From Rusavskia elegans (taxonomy: Eukaryota; Ascomycota; Lecanoromycetes; Teloschistales; Teloschistaceae): a DNA stretch of 64,000 nucleotides. This document shows, piece by piece, positions 24,182 to 36,992 of this stretch. The position numbers and the translations under genes were made by a program. Below the pieces are notes generated by a model. The model did not search any database. It was not told the DNA's origin and saw nothing but the letters and a program-made list of their open reading frames with translations. The stretch is from assembly GCA_011316305.1 (NCBI GenBank), contig SAUG01000116.1:1-64000 (forward strand). The letters run 5' to 3'. How positions within the stretch are numbered: the first letter of the stretch is position 1; the number at the start of each line of letters is the position of its first letter.

Positions 24182-25867
24182 ATGTCAGCGAAATTGCCAC
24201 CACCAGATGAGTCCATCGTTGGAGGGCTCAAAGCACCGCCTGGTCCAACACCCGACCTTAGTATCAGGCACAGCAGTCTCCAAGACTACAATGTTGCTTG
24301 CCAAGTGCTATGCTATACCCTCGTCGGTATTTGCATGTTAGCAAGAATCTATACCAGGGCTTTCATAAAGCCACGATTCCAGCTCGAAGACTGTAAGACC
24401 AACAGAGACTGTGTTTCTACCTGGAGAACTGACCGCGCATAGATACATGTATATTATCCTGGGTAAAACTCGGGTTCTGGCTCTCTTCTGACGTGGGTGC
24501 TAATACATTGAAGATATTTGCCTTGATACTATCTGGAGTAGCTCTTGCGTGTAAGCACTCTACGTGTTCTACTGTCCGTCGGCTATACTCAGATTTGTTC
24601 GATATCCTGGCATCAAAGTCAAAAATTTAAATGATTCACCACCTATCCCTGAAATCCTGAGCTGCCATCTCGTTCAGCCAACCAATAACTCTATTTGTAG
24701 CTAACGCCCACTATGCTGGAGTACACCAGTGGAACGTACCTCAAGAAGCGGTCGGGGCTCTGATGAAGGTCTGTAATCCAGTAATTTTTCGACCATTTCT
24801 ACTTCCTATGCTTACTCGCTCGTGTAGTTCCAATACTTCGGACAGATCGCTTACTACCTTGCTGTCTTCTTAACGAAAGTGTCCATCCTATGCTTTATCA
24901 CCCGAGTATTCAAGCCACACCGAAGAGCAGTACTGTCTGCTCGGATTCTCATGGGCCTGATGGCGTTATATTACCTACCAGCGGTTTTTGTCAAGATGTT
25001 CAGATGCAATCCCATCAGGAAAACCTGGGATCCTACGACTGAAGAAGGTTGTTTTGTTTCCGAGAGAGGCATCTTATTATTTGATTGCGTCGTCAGTCTT
25101 GTGACGACTATCGCGATTTTCGGACTGCCAGTCCCGTTGGTTTGGAAGCTGCAGACTTCACTCAAACGCAAAGTGCGGATTCTTCTAGTCTTCGCCAGCG
25201 GCATAGCGTATGTAAACTTCTGGCATACCCTCCCCATACGAGGGTGTTGACACATGACTAACTGAATATACAGAGCATGCGCAGCAATAATTGCACGCGT
25301 CGTTGTAGTCAGTACCTTCAATCAAGATGATGCCACTTTCACCGTGATGATCATTACGTTATTGGCGCAAGTCCTCTCGGTCTACATCTTCGCTGTACAA
25401 CCAGCTGACGTGCTTTTTTTAGCATCGCTGAGGTGAATATTGGCATCATCTGCAGTTGCTTGCCTTCGCTCCAAATATGTTACAAGCGAGCTGTCAGGTC
25501 AGCAAAGAACATGATGCTCGACTCGTCGTCTTATCATGAGCTGGGCGCCTTAGCTCGGCGGGGTACCGCAGACGTGGAAAGAGTACGACTTAGCGGGTCA
25601 GCACTGCGACATCCAGAGTCGATAGGTGGCGACGTAGCGTTGCACCAGCAGTATCTGGGACCGAACGGGATAGCACAAATCTCCGCCGTATGTGCTGCGG
25701 ATGATGCTCAAGATGCGGGCAATGATGGATCCTGGGACGGAGTTGGTATATTGAAAACAGTAAGTCTGGAGACATGGACGACGCCAGCTGCTGAGCCGGA
25801 GGCAACACTTCCGAGACCTTCGAAAGCCGTGCTGCACACGAGTTTCCCAAGGACATTCGGTAACTAG
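24182..25867 (+). CDS. Fungal rhodopsin-like integral membrane protein
   Basis: A multi-exon gene. Exons consistent in phase are 24182-24392, 24443-24462, 24514-24550, 24701-24768, 24828-25207 and 25274 to about 25360; the last exon ends at 25867. The fungal rhodopsin-like domain signatures are present: E-D-Y-T-C-I-L-S-W after the first intron, H-Y-A-G-V-H-Q-W-N-V-P, then Q-Y-F-G-Q-I-A-Y-Y, and N-I-G-I-I-C-S-C-L-P at the end of the membrane part. Several hydrophobic segments span about residues 45-290; the C-terminal 130 residues are polar. The exact last intron (about 25.36-25.43 kb) could not be resolved in frame, so a frameshift is possible. The function of this family is poorly known; members often sit in metabolite clusters and are sometimes called sensors or transporters without proof. 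Confidence 0.75.
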
Positions 25868-26120
25868 CCGCCTTGAGGGTTAGAATAAAAGACGGATTAG
25901 GCCTGGAGCGACTTTTAAGGTACCTCCAAGGTGGGTTCCACTGCGCCCCGCACGCCTGCCTGCCTGATGTGTATGCAGTCTGCCGTCATGAACAAGCCAG
26001 CAGAACGTCAATTGGACTGTGAGCTATATGCATGATTGCACAACCTGCAGGCATGAAACATAAAGCACATAAAGTTGAGGCGATCGCCTCCATTTGAATG
26101 CGTCACTTATATACTTCGTT

Positions 26121-27642
26121 ATGGTCACCCGTACAGCCGAACTTGCATCCATCATATCAGCCAACACGGCCAAGATTGACGCCCATCTCGCCTCACATGG
26201 CATAGAGCCACTCTCCTTTGAGCGAAGAGGTGCCGGGGATGTACTGTTTGGTCCTGAGCTCGGCGCAGCTCGGCAAGCGGTCCCAGAGGCTACCGACGAG
26301 CTCCACGCTCTCATGCTCGGACCGGCTGGCATACTGACTAGTCCCTCTGTAAGTACAAAGGCAATAACGAGACCTGGTCTTGAAAGTATTGCATAAGGCG
26401 GAAGGGAGTCTGATTATCACAGCATAACTTCATGATCAGCCTTCAAGCGATTTGTAGATTCGGTCTTGCAACCGGTCTCCCCTCGGACAAGGATGAGGCT
26501 ACCTTTACAGGGATGGCATCCTACTCCGGGCTCCCCGAGCCGTATGTGAGACGGATCGTGCGTCATGCAATGACCTATCGGATATTCCGCGAGCCAAGGA
26601 AGGGTGTCGTAGCGCACACTGCGCCTTCAAGGTATCTGGCCGAGAACTCCCTGATGCGGCAATGGGTAGGAATGGTTTCCGAGGAAATGTGGCGAGCAGC
26701 AGTCAAGGTACGTTCTCCACAACGAGCACTTTGTACTGAGCATCTGAGGCTCAATGTAAGCAGACAGTCGAAGCCATGACGACCTGGCCTGCATCCCAAG
26801 AGCCAAATCACTCGGTAATGATAGATTCTGGTGGTCTTTGTTGCACAATGCTGAGCGGTCATCGTCCAGGGTTTCAATCTCGCACACAACACAACGGATC
26901 CCGTCTTCGCAGAGCTCTCAAAACATCCAGACCGTGAATCCCGCTACGCGGCCGCCATGTCTTGGTTCACTACCGGGCCCGGTCTCGAGCCTTCTCATCT
27001 CGTAACCAAATTCCCGCATATCACCTCCCAGCAGCCATTGATAGTAGACGTAGGAGGCTCACACGGCGCCATGAGTATAGTCCTCGCCCAGAAATACACC
27101 TCAATGAAATTTTTCGTCCAAGACAAAGCCGACGTAGTCCGCATCGGGCGTGAAAAACTGGATCCAGGTTTAAGAGACGGAATATCTTTCATGGAGCACG
27201 ATTTCTTCTCCGCCCAACCCATCAAAGGCGCGGACCTCTACCTCCTCAGATGGATCCTGCATGACTGGTCCGACAAATATGCCGCCCGGATCCTGAGAGC
27301 GTTGATCCCTGCTCTCAAAAACTCGGCTAAGATTTTGATCTGCGAGATTGTGGTTCCGGAGCCGGGAACTACTTCGCTGTATCGGGAACGGGGTATTCGG
27401 TATGTGTGACGCGACAGCGAGATATTTGGGGTGCAGTCGGTTTGCTGATGCTGATGTCTAGGACTATGGATCTTGCGATGTTGGAGCTGCATAATTCGAA
27501 AGAACGCGATGGAGACGAGTGGATTGAGTTGTTTGGGTCTGCTGATGAACGGTTTGAGGTCGTGGGGATATCAAGGCCGGAGGGTTCGAGGCTGGGCTTT
27601 ATTGAGGTTGTTTGGAGAGGAGGAAGCTATGAGGAGGACTGA
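26121..27642 (+). CDS. SAM-dependent O-methyltransferase (Methyltransf_2 type)
   Basis: Five exons: 26121-26348, 26423-26707, 26764-26814, 26870-27399 and 27462-27642. They sum to 1275 nt, 424 residues, with all junctions in phase. The N-terminal half is the winged-helix dimerisation domain (S-L-Q-A-I-C-R-F-G-L-A). The catalytic domain has the SAM motif I-V-D-V-G-G-S-H-G and the region R-W-I-L-H-D-W, where His-Asp is the usual catalytic pair that deprotonates the acceptor hydroxyl. This is the common fungal O-methyltransferase of polyketide and aromatic pathways; the acceptor here is unknown. It is convergent with the FAD oxidase at 27925-29663, about 280 bp apart. It may act in the same pathway as the RiPP block or in a separate one. 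Confidence 0.88.
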
Positions 27643-27924
27643 TTGGATTGCTGAGGCGGTGCGGTAGGATATCACTTTGTGAGAGGATGTTGCTGTTGAG
27701 TATAGGTTTTAGCTTGGTAGTATAGTTTCGATGCACGATAGTAGATGGATTTTCTAGGTCCTTAGTCAATTCAAGCCTTCCAGATGCCTTTATCAGCCTC
27801 CATTCTTTTTTAATCTTAATCCAACTGCTGGGGCTTGACAGTGATGATACAATCGCACAACATAAGGCCTCGCGTCCTCGAACGGTCGTATTGTCACCCC
27901 GAACACCACCAACCAAGCACAACC

Positions 27925-29663
27925 CTACCCCAACTTGAATCCCCCCGGCACCAATCTCTGGAACACAAACTCGGGATCATACCTCGCCCGCACAGCCCTA
28001 AGTTTCCGCAAACTCTCACCCCCATAATGCCCCAAAACATCCTGATCATAGCTCGCATCGTTCATAAACTGATAGTCCAAATAACTCCCATTACCTTTCG
28101 TAAACGTCTCGATCCGTCCAAGGATCCCTCGAGTGGCGTTGTGCGCCGTCTCGTCGTCCTCGGCGAAATAATGGCCCGTGTCGAGCGCGAACCAGGTTTG
28201 GTTGGTTGCTTGCAGGCCTAAGGCGTTGCCGCCTCGGAATTTGCCGGCCTGGACGACGCTGGCGGAAATGGGTTGCAGAGCTAAGGCTAGAGCGCCGGCT
28301 GGTACGGATGTTAGTGTTTTGAGCTGCGGGGCTGTGATTATGAGATTGTTGAGCTGGGCGTAGAGTGCAGGGCTGGGTTTGAATGTTGTGGTGAACCAGT
28401 CGAAACTTTGAGGTCGTTAGCTATAGATTCGGATGTGATGCAGAAGATTTTGGTTACCGGGGTATGGGCGGCACGTTCTGGCCTCCCATCAGCTGGGTTA
28501 GAGTTTGGAGCTTTGTTGTGTCGTTGATTGTGGGGATGGCGTAGAATGGCTTGAAGGCTGGCGGAGAGACTTCGGGTTTCAGATATACCATTGTTAATAC
28601 TATACCGATGGTGGCGTTGGTGGTGAGAATTTGCGTGATTAGATTTGCATAAGGGTCTTTGTTGGGGTTGGATTGGTATTGGGACATGGCGTGGAGCACA
28701 GCCGGTGTTTGATCGAGTGTGTAGATCTTGACTCCGCCCCAAACTTCGTGGATGGGATGGGTAGACAGGGTGAACGATGTCACGATACCTGGTTGTACTA
28801 TTAGGAATCGTCTTGAAAATTCCGAACGGCGGGTCCTCACCAAAATTGTTTCCTCCACCTTTGAGCGCCCACCAGAGATCTGGTTTGGACGTTGCGTTGG
28901 CGTCGACGATTGATCCATTTGCTAGTACGACCTTGTTCTGAATCAGCACATAATAGGTAGTACATTAGGGGGCAAAATAACCTCGTAGTTGACGACGTTA
29001 TCACAGGCCAGCCCATAAAGATCGGATAGGTACGATAGACCGCCTGGATGGTCAATATTTCATCTTGAACTCAGTATTAAAGCAACTTACATCCGAGAAT
29101 TAGGCCTCCGACACCAACCTCCAACACCCTTCCCCCAACGACAGTCACGTTATACCGATCGAGTTGGGTGTATACGTCTCGCCATACTTGTCCCGTCCCA
29201 ACCTTCGCCACATGGTTTACAGCATCGTAGCTGACGCCCTTGAATGAAGACATATCAATCAAGATACCGTCATTGATGTTGGCCGCGAGTGGAGATGGCA
29301 TATGACCACCTGAACGAATAGCAAAAGGCGCTCGACGTTTAGTCAAGATCCGAACCGCTTGCTGGACCTCCAGTGCTTTCCTCGGCTGGAAAACGCATTT
29401 GGGGGTTGCCCACGCGGTCTGTGACCTGGGAGGTTGAGCTTCATTGTTCCCAGATGAAGGAACAAGGGATACACCTACCAATTGTCCGTGGCCAAGGAGA
29501 TATATGTACTTTGCGAAGGAAGGATGGTAATGTTTCGAAAGGTATACGCCAGCTCAAGGCATGCTTCTGCACTTTGATTACCTGCAGCTGTGGCGGTGCT
29601 CATACGAGATGCAAGGCAGAGGAGACCAAGCAGCAGCAGCCGTCTTGATACTAAGAAAGGCAT
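27925..29663 (-). CDS. Secreted FAD-linked oxidase, berberine-bridge-enzyme type
   Basis: Six exons on the minus strand: 29479-29663, 29091-29425, 28982-29043, 28841-28937, 28458-28788 and 27925-28405. They sum to 1491 nt, 496 residues, all in phase. A signal peptide is seen ([10 protein letters not shown]). The PCMH FAD domain contains R-S-G-G-H, whose His normally binds FAD covalently, and G-L-A-C-D-N-V, whose Cys is the usual second attachment point. The C-terminal BBE segment ends in a Y-D-P-x-F-V-F-Q block close to the stop. Such enzymes oxidise alcohols or amines or form C-C and C-O bonds using O2, in the secretory pathway. An upstream in-frame ATG at 29699 would add 12 residues before the signal peptide. 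Its upstream region is shared with the divergent cupin gene. Confidence 0.88.
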
Positions 29664-30486
29664 TGCCTCTTGCCGTTGACGGCATTGTGCAGGAGACACG
29701 GGTCATGGAGCTATAAATCGAAACTCAGAACTACGCCGCCCTTACAAACTTGCTGACTGAAGGCTACGGCTCGGAGTGTGCCAATGGTCCGACTACAAGA
29801 ACAGTCATGTTGCATGCGGCACGTTGTAAGCTGAAAATTTCCAAAAGGCAAGATAGGTAGGACGAGAGTCAGATCCTGGCAGAGCCTGGTGAAACGCAGC
29901 AAGCAAGTAAGATCTGCGTGCTGCTGCTTCGCGGCTTGGTATGCATACGCTGCATATTTTTATCTGCAGACAAAATTAGCGCTTCAAGCATTTAGTGGCT
30001 GGCCTGAAATGCCCCGTGCCACTGTAGTGCATGCCGTGTCTTAGAAAGTCCAGATGGGCGGTAGCATTCTGGTAGGTATGAGCTGAGCACGCTATCATCG
30101 CAAAGGAAGTAATCCATGACCTTTCGATCATTCTCGTATTCTGTTATATCCATTATACCGGTGACAAAAGCATCGCAGGTTGACCTCGTCTCGTCCAGAG
30201 AGCAATGATCTCTCTGGAAAAGATAATTCGTAATTCATCTGTAAGTGAGCCCATATCGTTAGACAAAGCAAACAATATTGCTTTTGCCGCTCCGTATCAC
30301 GTCACCTGCAGATTTTACGAAGTGTTGAAGGAACACTCCGGTCTGAAATGGGGACTGCAAATCCCATCTCGAATTCCGAGAAGGATGAAGGCTATCTTTT
30401 CGTGGCGTAAGAGCCCCTTGTCCATACACCCATACACTCCAGACTGAGCCCAAACGTGTAACCACCACCCGAGTCTTCCTACCCTT
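29664..30486. promoter_or_regulatory. Divergent intergenic region, FAD oxidase / cupin
   Basis: About 820 bp between two divergently transcribed genes, so probably a shared promoter region. No gene and no convincing operator or binding-site repeat was seen. Confidence 0.4.
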
Positions 30487-31306
30487 TTGACGTCTGAATC
30501 GCTCGTTACACTGCTGATGTGGCTGGCGTCCCCAACTAGGTTCGACGGCGGCATGACAACGCGAGTGGTCACACGTCCCCACTGTGCCTTCGCGTATGAA
30601 ATAACCGTCCAAAACGAGCACCCTCAAGTCATCCCTCTAAGAATGCAAAGACCGCCTGCGCACTTTCACCCCTACCAGTGCGAATACGTGGAGGTCTTGG
30701 AGGGCCAAATGGGGCTCGAGATGAATGGCTGTGACCGTATACTGGTACGGGAGGATAACCAGGTCCGAGTCGAACCGTGGACGGTTCATCGACTTTTCCC
30801 GGCCCCACCGTCGCAGGCGTGGGAAAAAACACAGCGAGATGACGAGACCGCCGGTAGGATAACCAGATTTCTGCTGTCGGGTGAGGACACGGCGGAGGCA
30901 TTCAAGCTGGATACTATCTTCTTCCAGAACTGGTACGGGTACCAGGATGAGGTTGCAAAGGGGCGAGCACGAATGAACCCGATCCAGGTTATGTGTGTAA
31001 GTCTTCAGACGTGGATGTTCCGCGGACCGCCTATGCTTTGTCTCGCCAATCCACCTTTTCACCTGGTCTGACTCAATGGTGTAGATGTTTGACGCCGGTG
31101 GGTCGTATCTAGCCGCCCCGTGGTGGGTACCAGGCCGTCGTCAAATTTCACAGACTGTCGGTATTGCGATGGGCAGATGGCTAGGGTCCATCTTGGGGTA
31201 TCAGCCGTTTTATAGAAAGTGGACTACCGACTGGAATAGCGCTTGCGACAAGATGGACGAATCGTATTTTCAGAGGAAGTTTGCCGATCGCACGAAGGTA
31301 GATTGA
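30487..31306 (+). CDS. Cupin-domain protein
   Basis: Two exons, ending 30996 and starting 31085, with the intron at 30997-31084 in phase. Starting at Met 30553 gives 221 residues; an in-frame ATG at 30487 gives 243. Cupin motif 1 is present as A-H-F-H-P-Y-Q-C-E-Y-V-E-V-L-E-G, with the two His and the Glu that bind metal and the closing Gly. Motif 2 is V-E-P-W-T-V-H-R-L-F, with its His. The C-terminal part, after the intron, is hydrophobic and Trp-rich (Y-L-A-A-P-W-W-V-P). Small fungal cupins of this kind are found in secondary-metabolite clusters as cyclases, isomerases or dioxygenase-like enzymes, but no reaction can be assigned. It is divergent from the FAD oxidase, which suggests co-regulation. 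Confidence 0.75.
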
Positions 31307-31460
31307 GCAGTTAGGCAAGGAAGCAGTCAGTTGCTTTCTTTACTTCTCCATGCTGTCTAATGGTCGAGCTGTGTTTTGGATGAAAAAGCCTATGTCACGC
31401 GACCAAGAATACATGATATGTTTCATCCATGCTCTCAGTCTCTCAGGGAACTATATCATA

Positions 31461-32600
31461 TCATGCAAGTGCCTTTGTGAGCGCTGTGTTCTCTCGGGTG
31501 ATCCTTGCCCACTCCAAAGTCTTCTTCCATAGCCCTTGTTGCGTCTGCACTTCCATGGACTCTGGAGCACTATTGTCGTGTTTCAGCAGTGTAAAGTACC
31601 CGCGTTCTTGTGGGTGAACAGCTCTTGTTGCAAGGTCAACCACGTCGACACCCGCTTCTGCAGAAGTCCGCATCGTAGGATCCATGAAGCGGAGTAGAGG
31701 TCGCAGCGGCTGGATAACAAACCAAGACACGAATACTAGCATAGTAGGGGTATTGGTTCGCAAGGCGCGCGAGTCGCTCAGGTTACCGGGGTTAATAGCG
31801 ACCGCTGTGATGTTGCGTAGTCGTGGTTCCTGGCGCAGAATCAGTCACACAATCATGCTCCCTGCAAGAAGGTGGGAGCTAGGGCATACATTGTTCAGAT
31901 ATCGATTCAGTGCATACATCCAGGTGACGACGGCCAGCTTCGAGGTTGCATACCTCTGGAATCCTCGTCCGAGGTTATCAGAGGGTGCATCCGGGTCGGG
32001 CTTCACAAGTAGCTCCAGTTCGTCAGGAATAGTTGGGGGGTATTTCTCCAGACCATTCTTGCCCTGCCAGTGGGCGTCGCTGGAAAGGAGTACTACGCGA
32101 CCACCGTCCGAATGGAAGTGGCCGAGCAGTCGAAGGACTAGGGCTGCATGAGCGATATGAATCACTTGGAAGCTCTTCTCGTAGCCATCTCCGGTGAATT
32201 CGATTCCTCCAGAAAGATTCCAGAAATAGGCATTGCAAACAAGACTGACCAGAGGAGGGAGACTGCCTCGGCGGATCTTGTCGATAACATCGTCGGCGAA
32301 CTTGTGGACTGCGGAGAGATCTGCAAGATCGAGCTCATGGATAGAGGTTTTGGCGCCGGGGTGTTTTGCGATAGTTGAACTCAGCCTCTTCGTATTGACG
32401 TCCGAATCGGCGGCAGTGCGAACTGTCAACACCGCAGTGTAGTCGGGGTACTTTGTGAGAAGATGCTCGATGGCTGGAATGGCAAGGGAGCTGTTGGCGC
32501 CGGTAAGGACGATTGTGCCGGCCGTGGATTCGTCCGGCAGATGATTAAGACTGACGACTTGAAAGAGTTGTACGGAACAAGAGAGCTTTGCGGTGGGTAC
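31461..32600 (-). CDS. Short-chain dehydrogenase/reductase (start unresolved)
   Basis: Two clear exons, 31890-32600 and 31461-31829, joined over a 60-bp intron (31830-31889). The cofactor motif T-G-A-N-S-S-L is near the start, followed by D-L-A-D-L (adenine binding), N-A-Y in place of the usual N-A-G, an S-S-D strand and the catalytic Y-A-T-S-K (Tyr-x-x-x-Lys). After the intron, I-N-P-G-N-L-S is the conserved P-G block. No ATG lies in frame upstream of the cofactor motif; a TAG at 32601-32603 doubles as a possible 3' splice site, so a short first exon further upstream is needed (an ATG exists at 32673). It would oxidise or reduce a hydroxyl/keto group with NAD(P)H. It is convergent with the cupin gene, about 155 bp away. 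Confidence 0.8.
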
Positions 32601-32673
32601 CTAAGGACCAGCGAGCCAAGATGACCACATTATTCCAGCTTGCATTGGAAGTGATGCCCCCAGCCTCATTCAT

Positions 32674-34596
32674 CGTAATTCAAGGCTCTGGCCACCGTGA
32701 GCAGCTAGGAAGACTTCGTGATGCGTAATTGCGTACTGCTGCGGTCAAATCTGACTAACAGTTGTTGTAGACTAGCGTATGCTGTAGTCGCTGCAAGCGA
32801 GGCGGCTATTAGCTGCGGAATCGCGGAATCGCGGAACAACCCATGCGACAAGGCGACGTCTGCATACCTTACAACCTCCAAGTTCGATGCACGTCCAGCT
32901 GCATGCGTTGTGCGTACCATACTTGTACTCGCATGGAACCATGATGTTGTGCGACATGAAAACGAGAAAGCCTCTGCAATTCGCCGCTATGACTCCGAAA
33001 GTCACATGGGACCCTCCAATATTCTTGACGGCGTTGAACACCGTCCGAATTCTCCTTGCCCTTTATTTGTTTGGCTCGTCTGCAGCAACTTTTTAGAATC
33101 AAAGTCGAAAAGCCGCAAAGCTCAACTAGATAGCTCGACATTCTAGCTCTTTCTGCTGGAAATAGCACCGTTTTGTCGCGGATTTCGAATACCCGGCTCG
33201 CCCAGTGGAGATCTACAGGTGCAGAGCCTCTGTCCCATCCTAGCATAGCCGACTTTCCCCAGCTTCTGCATCTGATCTCCACCCTCCGTAACCTTTTCAG
33301 GCAACATTATCTTGCATTGCGCCAGACCCGAGTCCCGGAAAATTAACACTCTCCATGGAGAAACATACTTGCAGATCGAAGGAGGCACAGCTGCGCCCTC
33401 GGTCCAGAGTTGCTGCCGTCGATCAAGGTTCGCCCCCAGCCGTGGGGATACCAGACAGCCAACCATGGCAACATGGACTGCAGCTCTGTGTATGGCCAGA
33501 TATACATTACGACGGTGAACGTGTGACTGGCGCTCCACTTATCCATCATTTCTCACACGGGAAATATTTGAGATGGGGCTCTGCGACCTACCAACATGCC
33601 ACCGTATGTGAATAGCGGGGAAAGGGTCCCTCGGTCGAAGGCGTCCGCTGCTTGCGTCGTAGCCTGTTGCAAGGCGGTTCAACCATATGGTAATCACCGC
33701 GATATACACTGTTTGCGGCAGCTCCGCTTCTGCCTGTCGCCTATCGCAAATAATAGCATCCATCCCAGCGTGGGCAAAACAAGGCGAATCCGTTCTGCAA
33801 CCCATTTCCGTCACATTAGCCTGTGCCGGCAGAGCGTACAATTATGGCGCATGCTTGTGGTGCGGTCTTGTTCACAGGCTAAGGACTCCCTGCATCAATA
33901 TGCACTGTAACCAGAAGAAAGGGCTGGTCTTGTCTGGTTAGTCTCTAGATAACGGGACGCAGGCGATTCACAAGGCGTATGGCCCATTCCCGACACCACA
34001 TCTTCAATGATCTACGATGTGCTATCAACGTAATGTATGTATATTTGTCCCATCATGCAGTCATCATTTTCCTAAGATAAGCTCTTGCTATTGGCATTTT
34101 CGTCATCTCCGCGGACTACCTACAGCAAGGCAACCGTTTTTTGCTGGGTTAAAACCCTCTTGGGGGGTTGATGTACGGCGCAACGTTCCGACATGAAGGC
34201 AAATCAGCCAACGGCTATGGCCCAAGGTGCAACAGCACAGGTGATACCAATGAACAGTTCAGTCTACTACAACTTACATCACGCCAAAATCGGATGTATC
34301 TAGCTAACAAGGAGCGATGTGATGCAGATTTTGATTGGATTATGGGAGGAGGTAGCAGCACTCGAACGAAAGAAGACAATTGCACCAGTCTTATCCAGGT
34401 AATGCCTGAGACCACACAAAGCAGCTCCGAATCTGCTTTGTCAGGCATGGATCAGTGGCCGAGTACAACCTGTCTGATAAAAACAAGGACTGCATCGTTC
34501 TCAGAAAGCCAAAATCCTAGATCAATCAGTGATTTTTGCATGAGCATTTGTATTTCTCGCAACATTATTAACCCATCCTAGCGGATTATTTGCCCT
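32674..34596. other. 1.9-kb stretch with no supported gene
   Basis: Normal base composition, several short open frames on both strands (for example minus 33143-33538 and minus 33539-33841). None shows a domain motif or phase-consistent splicing that I could recognise. It could hold a decayed gene. Confidence 0.4.
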
Positions 34597-35688
34597 ATGG
34601 CGGAGGAGAGTGATGCAGATTTGACGGGCTATCCTCTACAGAGACAATTTCTATCCTCCATCCGGTACGACTCAATCAGACCTGCGAAGGATATTAAGGA
34701 GCTGACTGTGAAGCCAAGGCTCTATCTTCAACACTGGATGTGGAGAAGAGAACTCGGATACCTCCTACATCCCACAATACCCGTCGGGGATTCTGCAGTA
34801 GTCGTGGACGTTGCGTGTGGTAATTGGTAAGCCAATGACGTTGTATGTTCGGGTTGTACTGATTATTGCAGTGCTTGGCTTGTCGACGTGGCCCGAACAA
34901 ACCCTGCCGTGCATGTCCATGGCTTCGATATTTCTTCTGCACAATTTCCCCACCATAACTTGCTCCCAAAAAATGTCGAGATCTCTACTCTGGACGTACT
35001 GCAGCCTATACCCGAGAACCTCCTTGCGCGTTACGACGTTGTCCACGTGGGATTGCTCGTTTTCGTGGTTCAGCACGACGATCCCTTTCCACTATTGGAG
35101 AATCTTTTGAAGCTACTAAGTGAGTGGCCTCATCACGCGACGTCGTTTTCTGGCTATAGGTCATCGTGGTTCTGATTGAACGCTTACTTCAATGCCACTA
35201 GAGCCTGGCGGCTATCTACAGTGGGATGAGGCTGACTTAGGAGGACTCTATGTCAACTCTCCACATCCGGATGTGTCCTATGTAGCTCTCGAGGAATTGA
35301 AGTGCAAAACCCAAAACCTTTTTGATGCCACGAGAGGTACAACATTCAGGTACAACGGCTCCAAGACAGGCCAGATCAACGCCACACGTGCCTCCAGCTG
35401 ACAGGCTGTAGTTGGGTGCGCAACCTTGGGGCCGTATTCCGCGAACGCGGCGTGTCTGTGTTGGACGACCGATTCCTGCCGATCAACGATGATATCGCTC
35501 ATCCATGGACCTTGAACCATCTGATGTCGTCGGTGGAGTCGATCAATATTATTGATCAGCCACGTGGGAATGCCAGTGCACGTGAATGGTGGAAACTATA
35601 TGATCGAGCTGCTACTGAGGTCAAACAAGGAGCTACTATGAGGATGGGTATGGTGAGCGTAGTTGGCCAAAAGGCCACCCAGGACTAA
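34597..35688 (+). CDS. SAM-dependent methyltransferase MT1, UMTA-like
   Basis: Four exons: 34597-34826, 34872-35119, 35202-35349 and 35412-35688. They sum to 903 nt, 300 residues, all in phase. After R-L-Y-L-Q-H-W-M-W-R the SAM-binding loop reads V-D-V-A-C-G-N-C-A-W, then G-F-D-I-S-S-A-Q-F-P, V-V-H-V-G-L-L-V and G-G-Y-L-Q-W-D-E-A-D, the pattern of fungal UMTA-type methyltransferases. These are common in RiPP and alkaloid clusters, where some N-methylate amines; the acceptor is unknown here. It is a close paralogue of MT2 at 45.2-46.3 kb, with all three introns at equivalent positions. It lies at the left edge of the proposed RiPP cluster, 430 bp before the first UstYa gene and on the same strand. 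Confidence 0.87.
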
Positions 35689-36120
35689 GCATTGATGCAA
35701 ATGACCGTCAAAGGTAGCCCTGCCCAAGGGTAAGTTAGGAAAATAGCCTTCGCTTAGGAGCAGGCGTCCTCGCGGAATGTGTAGTGAAGGCAGGTACTCA
35801 GGGGCCAGCTCCGCGTCAATTACGGCCATCTGAGGCAATCAACGAGGAGTATCATTCATTCGACTCGGGCTGCTGTCAAAACCTGTCAGTTTGTGAGCAT
35901 CACGAAAGTTAACATTTAAGCCGCAGCGGTGGGCTACTAGGGTAAGCCAAACGTGGGGCCACCGGAGAAACTCCAAACGAAGGCATCAGATCATGTGACA
36001 TCGTTGTACACGGGAGCCCCCGAACATATTTGACCTTTGGGAGCTCCTCCCTTGTGCTCCATTGCTTCCGTCCTCCCCAACCCCGCTCAGAACTTTCTCG
36101 CATTCCGCCGAGATAGAAGC

Positions 36121-36939
36121 ATGCCGTTCAAAAGGGAGACGCATCGTTACTCGATGCTGAACACCAATCGGACAACAAGACTTGGATTACTCCCCATACT
36201 TGACAGTTATTCCTTGCGAACAGTGGTTGTCACATGCCTTTCCCTCGTGCTGCTCCTCAGTGGGAGCTTCATCATCGGCAGGTGGTCTGCACCCAACCGC
36301 TCACTATTGACTATCCCACGTACGTGTTAAAGCCATTCGAGGTGCTTCCTTGGCAAGATATTCTAACTGATAGAGTCTACAGTGGAAACGGAATCGAGAG
36401 TCTTCCACTACGACCGGAGATTTGGTTCATTTCCCTCCAATACCAGCGACACTGCATGGGCCGATATTTTCCCAACCCAGGGGGGATTTTTTAAACACCC
36501 TTCTCTTGCACCGAAGCGCTCGGCATTCTCAGTTTTCCATCAGCTGCATTGTCTGGTACGTGCTCAACGTTGGGCTAGGGGTTTCGGAAAGTGACGCGTT
36601 CAACAGGATGGCTTTCGTCGAGGCTACTGGGAGGTGTACAAAGCCGCATTGGATGGGCGCAAAATCGAAGAAGGAGACTTGCCCTTCATGTCGTCCCCAC
36701 CGCACATACGACATTGCATTGACCTGCTGCGGCAAAGCCTTATGTGTCAACCCGATACGACAATCGAGGTAAAAGTTGAAGAGCTAGGCGGAGTAACAGG
36801 CTTTGGTACCATACATCGGTGCAGAGATTGGAAGCAGCTCATGGATTGGACCGCGGAATGGCAGTGGTACGACTATCAGCCGAAACACGACAAGGTGGAA
36901 TCCCAAGGTCACCATCATCACAGTCAAATGTTGCAATGA
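36121..36939 (+). CDS. UstYa-family (DUF3328) oxidase, first copy
   Basis: Three exons: 36121-36319, 36374-36555 and 36607-36939. They sum to 714 nt, 237 residues, all in phase. There is one membrane segment at about 33-53, after a short basic N-terminus. The two family signatures are present: H-Q-L-H-C at 122-126 and H-I-R-H-C-I-D-L-L-R-Q at 160-170. UstYa-family proteins catalyse oxidative macrocyclisation of ribosomal peptides, classically of Tyr side chains, in the secretory pathway; the paired HxxHC motifs are thought to bind copper. Unusual is a run of four His at 229-232 near the C-terminus. It is convergent with the second UstYa gene (53 bp between stops) and 1.7 kb from the repeat precursor. 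Confidence 0.92.
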
Positions 36940-36992
36940 TCTACCCAGGGACTTGTGGTGAGAGAAGCCTCGGAGTAATTGCATCCGGGTTG

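Noticed and set aside
33143..33910. Possible transporter or oxidase remnant on the minus strand
   Set aside because: Some hydrophobic stretches, but no conserved motif in any frame.
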